Assembly (NCBI GenBank): GCA_034509425.1
Contig: JAVTVJ010011652.1
Coordinates: forward strand, 4,393,501-4,457,500
Length of the DNA: 64,000 nt
Source: Eopsaltria australis
Taxonomy: Eukaryota > Chordata > Aves > Passeriformes > Petroicidae
Direction: 5' to 3'
The notes beneath the pieces are model-generated. The model was given only the letters and a program-made list of their open reading frames with translations, did not search any database and was not told the origin of the DNA. Position 1 is the stretch's first letter; the number at the start of each line of letters is the position of its first letter. The position numbers and the translations under genes were made by a program. This document shows, in pieces, positions 28,694 to 37,719 of this stretch.

Positions 28694-29094
28694 TCAGCAG
28701 GACGAAGATGCTGTCATTGGGCTGAGCTTCAGCTGGTGCACAGGAGAGTGGATGGGCACAGAACTCAGCACTGAGGTAGGAAAGGCAAAGCATGAGCCCT
28801 CAAAGTTTTTGCCTAAAGTCAGTTCCTCTGCAAAGAAAGATGCAGCTTCTCTTTTGCACGAGGCGACGGGGGGGCTGGGGGTGGAAGACAGGATCTCTGA
28901 CTCGTATTGGAGCAACTGGCCCATGAACCCGAAGTTGGGTGAGATGAGGCTCCGGCGCTGCTTGATGTAATCGAAGGCTTCGTCCAGGCGCAGCCTCTTT
29001 GTCTTCATGAGATAGGCCATGCAGATGGTGGGGGAGCGCGAGATCCCCGCCTCGCAGTGCACCAGGATCTTGCCGCCCGCGCGCCTGACGTGAT
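28694..29094 (-). CDS. DUSP5: DUSP5 exon 4, catalytic loop and C-terminus (residues 253-385)
   Basis: 401 coding nt. Begins DHVRRAGGKILVHCEAGISRSPT with the catalytic Cys266, continues MAYLMKTK and FDYIKQRRS, then GFMGQLLQYESEIL and a Ser/Pro-rich tail ending in Cys. The acceptor is CCCCCCAG. The stop codon is at 28694-28696. Confidence 0.98.
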
Positions 29095-32000
29095 CTGGGG
29101 GGAAAAGCCATTGCAGACATCAGTGGCTGCTGGGGATGGAGAGGACACTGTGACACACCCAGCACCAGGGGGGACACAGCCAGCCCGCCAGCAAGGAGAG
29201 AATTGCTCTTCTCTTGGGCACTAAGGGTGACATGGAGATTAAAAGACAAGGAGGACAAAACCCAGCCTGTGATGGACCTGAGCTGCAGATGACACTTGGT
29301 TTCAGAACCTGTGGATCCTGATTTTGTTCTTTTTGCATTTTTTAGGGAAGCCCACCCCTGTCTCCTTCCTTGTGCCTACTTCTCTTCTGGAACAACTGAC
29401 ATTGCAGAACATTGTGATACAGGCAGTACTTCAAAAACTGCAGGGGCCCTCTTTGCTAGAAAAACAGGATTTTTCTTCAAAATCCTAGCTCCCTGCTTGG
29501 CCAGTTGGCAGCTACAGCAGTACCAGGAGGTGAGCCCTTGGGTGGAGAGGCTGAGCTCAGTCCCTGGGGCCTCACCACAAAGCACACAAGCACTGGTAGG
29601 CAGTTGCTAATTACAGCCTGGTTAAAGGATGCTTGGACTTAAGTCAGGATATAAAAGGCTTATGCAAAGCACCCATTTTACACAACAGGAGCCACTGTGG
29701 TTACTCACACAACACAATGATTGTTATTAGATTAAAGAGAATGTGCTTAAAATAAGCCCTTTCCACACAAAAACACTGTTCAAAAAATAGACCTTTCTCT
29801 GCTCTATTGCCTGGAGCAACATGTTCAAGCTCCAATTTATGGATAACTGTGAGTGTAGTGCTCAGGGAAACACACAGAGCTGAGGAAGTTATCATTTGCC
29901 TGCCTTCAATTGTCTGCCAGGGGACTGGTGCCACCACGACCAGTTATATTTAGCTACTGCATAAAAAAAAGAAGACATGGATTTGAGTCATCCCCAGCAT
30001 CTACACCACATGCCCAATTTTAAAAGAAAGTGAAAATTAAAGTCATCTTCAAAATCTGGGAAACTTCCAAGTGACTCGACATCTATCTGAAGGGGTTGAG
30101 GATGGGACAGAAAGGTGCCATAAATTATTATTTCCCTGAAAGGTGTGACATGTTCCTTACCAGGAAGGGGAAGGACATGGAGAGCACCCTCAGGTCAGGT
30201 TTTTGTAATTCTGCCTGCACTGTTGAAGAACTCAAACTCAGCTAAGCACAGTTACAGTGAGTCTGTAACTGTGTTTTATTCTCTTTCTCCCTTGAATATT
30301 CCTGGAGAGCAACAGCACTGATTTCAACATGATCCCAGGTTCAGGCTCCACCAAACCATCTCGTGCTTCTCAGGGAGAATCCTGTCTCCTGTGCTCCCTG
30401 GCACAGCTCATGTTTGCTCACTCACTCAGCCGAACGCAAGAAGATTTGAAAGGGAATGGCACAAACTTTTCTAAAGGCCCCCTCATTTTTTTTTGTATTG
30501 GGGTATTTGATTAAAGGGTGAGATATCAGTACGATCAAAAGGAGGAATGGAAAGAGCTCTGTGATAAGGGGGGGACAATGGATTTCTAAGGCCCCACCTT
30601 TGGGATATCTCACACAGTAAAACAATAAGCTGACCCTGCTTCACCTGGTTGGTACTGAGCCTGTAACTTGCATGTACTGGCATGCAAGTCCAAGGAACTG
30701 GGGTTTTTTCCTTCACAAAATTCAGTAGACTTTAATGTGTATTTTGTTTTAAAACTAATTAAATTAATTTTTAATTGATTTTACATTTTAAATAAGTTTA
30801 AAATACACGAAGATCTGAAAATTTGTTCATTTGTACCTACCAATGAAGTCTATGGCTTCCTGGAAGTGAGAGCTGATGTCTGCTGTGTGGCTGTCCTCCA
30901 CTGGGATCCACTTGTAGCAATACTGGTCTTTGAAGGACTCTGAGCTTTTCCTGGAGACATTTAGCAGGGCTGTGATGTGCAGGTTGGCGAGAAACTCGCA
31001 CTTGGACGCATGATAGGCACTACCAAGGTAGAGAAAAGGCAGGATTTCGACTGGACCACCCTGGAAGAGAAGGAGCAGAAACATGTAATTGTTTTTTCAA
31101 AAGTCCTGAGACCCAAGAGCAACCAAAGGAGTTGTGTGGGTGCCTGCTCCCTCCCTCTCTGGCTTTTTTGGACCCCAGTGCTGCTGGCCAATAAATCAGT
31201 CCCATGGCAAAGCCCACACAGGAAAAATGTTTTTATTTTCTTGTTCACATCTGCAAGGTACGAGATCCAACCCACTCGTGTGCAGGGTGTTTGTGGCTTT
31301 CTTTAAAGTGCTGCTCCTTGCAGTGCACCCAAAGTGCTTTCATATGTGGTGCCCATTCCCACTGAGGCTTCACTGAAATAGGGGCAAGGCAGGGAGCCAC
31401 ATCCAGCAGGGAGGAAGATTAGGACAGAGGAAGAGGCTGCTTTGGCTCACTAGGGCTTAGCCCCTCTGGTCACAGCTCCAGAGTGAAACAAAGCAAAAAA
31501 ACTGGGCATAGGCTCCCCACCCCCCTTCACCCCACAGCTCTCTGGGGCGCAGCACCTGCCGCGTCACCCACCCTGAGACGTCATCTCAGTTCCTCCTTCC
31601 TCAGCACAAGCAAAGGCTGGGTGACGACATGGTGAGAGAAAAGCCACCGTCTGGCACAGCTTTCTGAGCTGGCAGGTAACTTTCCATGATGCACAGGAGC
31701 TGCTGCCAGCCCCCAGCTGCAAGAAACTGCCTTTCCACTGCCCCTGAACTGCCCACATGGTGGGTTCCCATGCATCAGGGACAGGTGGCAGCCAGCCAAG
31801 GTGGCAGGAGGATGCCTGGTGTGGGAGGTACTCCCAGGAGAGCAGAGAGGCATCACGAGGGGACTCCCCTGAGCAGCAGGAAATGCACGCCCCGGCGGAA
31901 GTGCCCTGACCGCAGGGTGACATCTCGGAGCACACACAATCCCCGGGCTGGGTGGGCACATGATGACTTCCCCTGTGGAAACCCCACTTCCCCTGTCCTA

Positions 32001-35000
32001 TGGTGGCTCTCGAGCCATTGCCCCTTCTCAGAAGACTGGCCCCCTTGCCAGCCTCAAATTCCTCCTAGGATCTCAGGGGAGGAGGCATGGGCAAAATGTG
32101 CTCCTCTGTCTGCTGGAAAAGTGACACTCCTGGCAGCCTCTCCCCTGCCCATTTTCAGTCTCCTGTGGAGGTGTGAGCTGGTGATGGCTCATGCTGTCTG
32201 AGTGTGTGATAAGAGAGTTCATAAATACAGATTTGGGGCTAGATATGGTGTTTTGCCTCCTTCTGTTGCCTTATTTTGAAGCCAGGCAGAGGTGATGCGG
32301 ACCAGCAGCACACAAGGGCAACCTATTCAGCACACAGGCTGTCAACCTGGACTGCGACAACTTATTGACAGCCCACGGCAGCACTAGGGCCACTGACACC
32401 CTGCCAGCCTCCAACAGAGCCTGGTGGCAGCAGGGAGAGGTCCCAAGGGGAGGGTCACCCACCACAGCCATGACACACACCTGGTCATAAGCAGGTTTGT
32501 GATTGGCACTCTGCTTCTCACAGTGGTTGGCAAGGTTTTTCTCTGCCTCCGTCCTCTCCGGGGAAATGAGTTTTCCATCCACACAGCACTCAGGATATTG
32601 AGAGTTAAAGGTTTCATATCCCCCTAGGGAAACAACGAAAAAAGAGAAGATATGAATATTTGCCCTCCCAAGGACTGGTTTAATTCAAGTGAAGGATGAA
32701 TGAAGCTCCAGTGCTTGCAGTGCTGTGGGATAGCAGAGCACAGCAATGAGCTCCAGGGGAGGGTCAATGAAGGATAGTGCTCCTCTGGGGAAATGGGTTT
32801 GCTTAAAAGGCTTTGGGCACCCAAGGAAAAACCTCTGATACCAGTGACAATTATTAACTTGCCAAAAGCCAGTAAATCCAGACTAAAGCTGTTGGCAAAT
32901 GTAATTCTGTTGAGTCTAGCAACCATTAACTCCTGTACAGTGGGGACTAAACTCCCTTCCCCCAGGTTTTATACATGAGCACTAATTCCAGCATTTGAAG
33001 CAGAGATTTCTGTACTCAGGAGTCATCTTTTCTAAACCGGTCATTAATATATACACTGTGACAACACACAAAACATTTTATTTGCATTTTAAAATGGACA
33101 TAAACACAAGAGGGGGTTGCTTGCATCTGTCTCATTAATCACCACAATGCACGAGTCAGCGAAGTAATGAAGATGGTCCCATTGAAACCAATCTATTAAA
33201 TAACAGCTATAAAACTTAATGAAATCCTGTGACAGCATTTGACAACTGAATAGCCCCACATGAGCTATTCTGCACGGTTAAGTACTGCGTTCGTTTCATT
33301 CAGTGCACTGCTAATGAAAAGGAATTAATCCTATTATTACATTGTTACTCAAAGTTTGTCGTCAGCTAAATTGTTGCCTGTTTCCAGGCTGGGAATATTC
33401 TGCATGGAAGCACATCATCTCCAAAATGAACCTGAGGAAGTCAGGTAGCAGAAGCAGCCTAGAAACGTCAGCGGTGTGCCACATGTCTGCCACCTGTGCT
33501 TTTTCAGAGCAGAAATTAATGGCTCGCGAGCAGCTACATTCAATAATCCTTCAGAGTGTAGCCCTCAAGTAAACAAGGCTTGGAAAGCAAAGCCTCCCTT
33601 TGTGATTCATTCACCTGCAACTGTTTCACCCTGATAAGATATGTCGGTGTGGGTGCCGGGTGCAAGGAAGGATTTTGAAACAAGGGAAGTGCTGAAGATC
33701 TGAGCAGCTGCAGGACCCCCAGCAGCCTCGCTGCCAGGGCTGCCTGGTACAGCCACATCTGACACTTCAGCCCCACAATGCCGGTGTCTCATCTGTTTGC
33801 AATGTCTGAGCAGACGTGTGCTTGATTTCATGACGTGCTACTGTCGCCTACTCATTCCTGCCGAGGGGTCCTCCTGTTGCAAGTGGCCAACGTGATCCAA
33901 AGCCCACTGAATGTGATGAAAGTCTGTTTTCCATGACAGAGGGCAGGAGAGTGACTTTACAGTCAACAGGCACTCAGCACCTGCACCTTTCCTCCTACCC
34001 CCAGCCACATTCTGCCAGCTCATCCCAGAGCTCACAGCACGAGGCAGTGGTCAAAGCAGTCGAGTGACTGTGGAGACCATGGTGGTGGTGGGAGGTGTTT
34101 GATAAAATTATACCCACAACAACTGGGTTGAAAAGATGATATCCCTAGCAACTCTCAGTGTGAAAAAACAACAAACACAAGAGGCTCTACAGAGTTCCCT
34201 GATCTCCAACTGCCCTTCATGGGGTGAACTTTTAAATCCTCTTGTTTTGCATAGCTGACCTTATCTTCTCCCAACCCCCCAGTCACTGCCATCACATAGA
34301 AAAAATATGTCCAGTTTATATAAACAGCCATTATCCCCATTTACACCCCATGTTGTTTTTACTCTTGAATGAAGACAGAAATCTGCCCGAGCCAAACCTG
34401 TGTGTTCAGACATGCACGTGTGTCTCTTGGGGCAGTAACACATGCAGCTGGTGAATGGTTAATTACAAGCCTTAGGGATCAGGATATTTGCAGGCCATTC
34501 TTACAGTGAGTCATCTGCTCATCCCATCCTCCAGCAATCTCATCTCTTCCCCCTCCCCACTCAACCTACCTTCCCTGAGGTCATTTCTGCAAATACTCAG
34601 TTGCTCATCATGGAGAGCTGAGCTGCACTTCCGTTTAATCAATAAGTAATAGAATCGTTATCAGCGCCAAGGGAGGTTCCGTTATTTTATCTTTCTTTTT
34701 CCCCTGACACAACCACTCTCACCATGCTGGGGCTGAGCTCACCCAGAGTGAAACTGCACCTACACAAACGAAAGATATGACCCTGCAAGCCAGAAAGCGA
34801 GGGAGAGAACAGGGCCTGGCATGCAATGACTCTGCTCCAGCTGCCCTCCCTGGGAGCAGATCCCCAGGATCTTGATGACCTGGTGGGGTGGTGGTGACCT
34901 CCTCATATCTTATTGTAACGAGACCCCCTCAGCACTTAAATAGCCAGCACCTCCTCCCAGCTCTCCATGCCTAGAGAAAACAGGAATATAAGAGGAAACC

Positions 35001-37210
35001 TCAAGGAGGTTTTTTTCCTGGTGGTTTTACAGCCTATTATTTGTGAAGTTGGTACTCTCCAAAGGACCCTTTCTCTTGATCAGAATCCAGTGTTCCAGAG
35101 TGATTTATATCCCCACTGTGCCAAGGATCTTCCCCCAGGCCACAACAGCTTCCTGGGGGTCTGTGGCCCCAGTGAATCACCAGTGCTGCCCACTGAGTCA
35201 CGGGCCCGAACCTGCAGCCCGGAGCACTTCCAGCAAAGCAAAAGGAAACTGCAGCAGGAAAAGCAGGAAACTTTCTCATACTCTTAGAGGAAATGTCTTT
35301 AGGCTCAAATCGTCAGACTTTCAAGACACTTCCCAACTCAGAGGAGGTACAAAGCAGAGCCTCTACTAACCCCTCACCCCGGGTAAATTGCCCACAGCCA
35401 CAGTCACCACTTCAAAGTGTGGGGCTGGTAAATGAGGAGGAAAGGATGATCATATGGCCAAACAAGCACTTTGAGAGTCAGCAGAGCTTAATTTGGCCCC
35501 TAGCTTACCACAGACTTCCCACTGTGACCCTGAAGATATTTCTTCATCTCTAGTTTAGCGTGGTCCCTAAGGATTTGAATGGCACAGTGCCGGTATCTCT
35601 GCCCTCCAGCAGCAGAATTTGTGCTTTTGGGGTGACTGTCAGATCCAGCAAAGGCTCATAGCGGCTGGACAGAGCCAGGGTGGTGGCAAACAGCCCAGGG
35701 AGCATCCCCCTACCTCGGTACCAGTCAATACCCAGGCTGAAGATGCCTCTGCCCCAGCGATTAGTTCATCACAGAAGGCAAAAACTGGGTACATCAGGAC
35801 AAAAACCAGTGATAAAAAGGCTTGTTAAAAGTGAATTAACCCTGGCCCATGAGAACACAGGGGCAGGCTTTATTCAAGAAACATCGCCTGATTTTCCCCT
35901 CCCTTTTACGGCCTTATGGTACGGCAAGGGGGGTCTTTAGGAACTCCTTTCGGGGCGTGCAGCCGCTGCGGGAGCCCCTCGGCAGCCGCGTGTGCGGGGC
36001 TCCGGGCGGGAGCGGCCCCGCCCGGGCACGGCCCCGGGCCAGAGCAGGTGGGGGCTGCGCTGAGCAAACCGAGAGGGCACAGAGACAAAGGCGCTGCCAG
36101 GAGAAGTATGGGGGGGAGGGAAGGCAGGGCCGGGAGGACAGGGAAAGGGCGGGCCGCTATGCTCGCTATGCTATTTATCGTTTTATTAGCCCCGACTACA
36201 CGGAAGGAAAACAAAGAACCGCAATCGAAGGGCTGTAATACACGTGAGGGAAGGAGGTATTTCTGTCCCTCGACGAGCCCCGGAGTTTCGGCTCTAGGTT
36301 TCCCCTGCCAGCGTCGATGTGTCGGAGAGAAACCTCTCCGCCCTAGGTGGAGGGGCGGGCATCGGTCCCAGAGTTTGGGGCGCCCAACACGGGCGTCCCC
36401 GTGTCACCGGGCGGAGGGCGGGTAGCGGTGGCCTCATCTCTCCTCATATCCCTCAGGGCTGATTTTGTTTCCCACGCAGGGCGGATGTTCCTCCCCATTT
36501 GATAGCCTGCAACTTTTGCTGTTCTTTGCTAATATTCTCTGCTTTCCCCTCAGGCTCTTAAACGCGTGGCGGGGGTGAGCGGAAAGGCATTCCGGCTCAG
36601 CCCGCAGAGTCTATCCGGGATTTATTTCCAGTAGGTGGAAAAGAAACAAAATCCCGGTGTTACCTCCCTGCCCTCCACCAATAATCAGGTTCACTGCAGG
36701 GCGAAGGAGAGGGAAGGGGAGCACCTCGGGGCCGCCGCCAACCGAGGCAGCTTTGAGGGTCGATCGCGCCGCTCCCCCCCAGCCCCTGTCCCTCGTATCC
36801 CCGCCACCCCTCTGACCTTTCAGGAAGCAGACCCTGGCCCCGGCCTCGGGCAGGCTGGAGAGCAGGGCGTTGAGGACGATCTGGGCTGTGCTGTCCTTCT
36901 TCAGCTTCTGCCAGTGGCCCGTGTCCTGGTCCAGCACCACCACGGCCGCCAGGCGGGCGGCCCCCGCCGCCCCCTCGGTGCCCAGCAGCAGCCGGGCTCG
37001 GGCCGCCGCGTCGGGCACCACGAAGTGCAGCGGCACGGCCCCGCCGCGGGCCCGCCGCATCACCACCGAGTTGAGGTTGACGTTGAGCGAGCCGCGGAGG
37101 CAGGAGGCCGAGTAGGACAGGTAGGGCCGGCAGTCCAGCACCAGGCAGCGGGAGGGCTCCTTCCGCAGCAGCTTCCGCAGCTGGCGGCAGTCGAGGGACG
37201 TGACTTTCAT
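28694..37210 (-). CDS. DUSP5: DUSP5, nuclear ERK dual-specificity phosphatase (4 exons, complete)
   Basis: Four coding exons total 1158 nt and encode 385 residues (human has 384). DUSP5 is an inducible nuclear MAP kinase phosphatase that dephosphorylates and anchors ERK1/2, giving negative feedback on growth-factor signalling. Residues 1-132 form the rhodanese-like kinase-binding domain, with the RRARGG docking and nuclear-localisation motif at 52-57. Residues from about 180 form the phosphatase domain, with GGPVEILPFLYLG at its start, the general acid Asp235 in WIPVEDSHTAD and the loop HCEAGISRS holding catalytic Cys266 and Arg272. Both catalytic residues sit three positions later than in human. 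The start ATG at 37210 has G at -3 and gives the conserved MKVTSLD. No disruption is seen. The linker in exon 2 and the C-terminal tail differ most from human. Confidence 0.98.
29095..30840 (-). other. DUSP5: DUSP5 intron 3
   Basis: 1.75 kb. The final stretch beside exon 3 (30721-30805) is extremely AT-rich with TAATTA-type words. No exon or clear repeat seen. Confidence 0.85.
30841..31060 (-). CDS. DUSP5: DUSP5 exon 3, phosphatase domain, N-terminal part (residues 180-252)
   Basis: 220 nt encoding GGPVEILPFLYLGSAYHAS, NLHITALLNVSR and WIPVEDSHTADI, with the general acid Asp235. The acceptor is CTTCCAG and the donor GTAGGT. It ends in phase 1. Confidence 0.98.
31061..32480 (-). other. DUSP5: DUSP5 intron 2
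   Basis: 1.4 kb, GC-balanced. Several open frames on both strands (60-171 codons) show no recognisable protein. Confidence 0.85.
32481..32623 (-). CDS. DUSP5: DUSP5 exon 2, linker (residues 132-179)
   Basis: 143 nt. It opens with GYETFNSQYPECC, ending the kinase-binding domain, continues with a Glu/Lys/Asn-rich linker and ends KPAYDQ just before the catalytic domain. The acceptor is TCCCTAG and the donor GTGTGTG. The linker is strongly diverged and two residues shorter than human, yet the frame and borders are exact. Confidence 0.95.
32624..36816 (-). other. DUSP5: DUSP5 intron 1
   Basis: 4.2 kb. Its 5' part (35940-36450) is CpG-rich. About 33040-33420 is AT-rich with homeodomain-type TAAT words and may be a regulatory element. 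No exon seen. Confidence 0.8.
36817..37210 (-). CDS. DUSP5: DUSP5 exon 1, ERK-binding domain (residues 1-131)
   Basis: 394 nt, very GC-rich. Encodes MKVTSLDCRQLRKLL, VLDCRPYLSYSAS, GSLNVNLNSVVMRRARGG and the end of the rhodanese-like fold (VCFLK). It ends in phase 1 at donor GTCAGA, a weak donor fixed by phase. It is about five residues longer than the human exon, mainly in an Ala/Gly-rich loop near residues 76-88. Confidence 0.97.
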
Positions 37211-37380
37211 GCCGGCCGAGGGTCGCGCCCCGCCGCAGCTGGGGTAGCAGCGGAGAAAGCGGCAGGAGGGTGCCCGGTGCTAGCGCGGAGCCGGCGGCGA
37301 TGGGACGGGGCGGGAGGGACGGAGGCACCACGGGGCCGCACCGAGCCCGGGCAGGGAATCCCGGCCGGCGCCGCCGGGCA

Positions 37381-37386
37381 TTTATA
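37381..37386 (-). promoter_or_regulatory. DUSP5: DUSP5 TATA box
   Basis: TATAAA in CATATAAATG on the minus strand, 171 bp upstream of the ATG. It would place the transcription start near 37350-37356, giving a 5'UTR of about 145 bases. Confidence 0.65.
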
Positions 37387-37417
37387 TGAATGGGAGGCCG
37401 GGCCGTGACGACGCTGC

Positions 37418-37427
37418 CCATATAAGG
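37418..37427 (-). promoter_or_regulatory. DUSP5: CArG box (SRF site)
   Basis: CCTTATATGG on the minus strand is a perfect CC(A/T)6GG SRF site, 31 bp upstream of the TATA box and flanked by GTGACG half-CRE words. A one-mismatch CArG (CCAAACATGG) lies at 37447-37456. Human DUSP5 is known to be induced by ERK through SRF and Elk-1. Confidence 0.75.
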
Positions 37428-37656
37428 GGAGTGACGCGCCCGCCTCCCAAACATGGACATCCCCCGCCCCGCGCACCGCCCCCTGGCGGGGATCCCCTCC
37501 CTCCCTCCCTGCCGGCGGTAGGTCGGCATCCGAGGCAGAGGAAGCTGAAAAACGCTGCAAAAATTCTCCACTCATCGGCTGAGGCTCATCCCGACATCAC
37601 CCCCGCCCCCTCCCCAGCGCGTCAGGAGAGTAGGGAAGCGTGCCGGGGGGGTGGAG

Positions 37657-37710
37657 GAGAAGGAGGGAAGGGAGGAAGGAAGGAAGGAAGGGGGGAGGGA
37701 GGGAGGGCGG
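37657..37710. repeat. GGAA/GGGA-rich simple repeat
   Basis: Tandem GGAA then GGGA units on the plus strand, about 450 bp upstream of the DUSP5 ATG. It has many G-runs and could form a G-quadruplex. Confidence 0.85.
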
Positions 37711-37719
37711 GCAGCGCTG

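Larger units (their letters stand above)
35940..37650 (-). promoter_or_regulatory. DUSP5: DUSP5 CpG-rich promoter, exon 1 and intron 1 zone
   Basis: Dense CpG from the upstream flank through exon 1, with a second dense block inside intron 1 (35940-36130) and a less dense gap near 36430-36560. Confidence 0.75.

Noticed and set aside
31686..32201. A 171-codon plus-strand frame in DUSP5 intron 2
   Set aside because: Intronic, antisense, no recognised domain.
36635..37408. A 257-codon plus-strand frame antisense to DUSP5 exon 1
   Set aside because: Shadow of a GC-rich exon; composition is Gly/Ala/Arg/Gln-rich with no domain.
36660..37571. A 303-codon minus-strand frame overlapping DUSP5 exon 1
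   Set aside because: It is in a different frame from the conserved MKVTSLD protein and is explained by the GC-rich sequence, which has few stops. It is low-complexity Pro/Arg/Gly.
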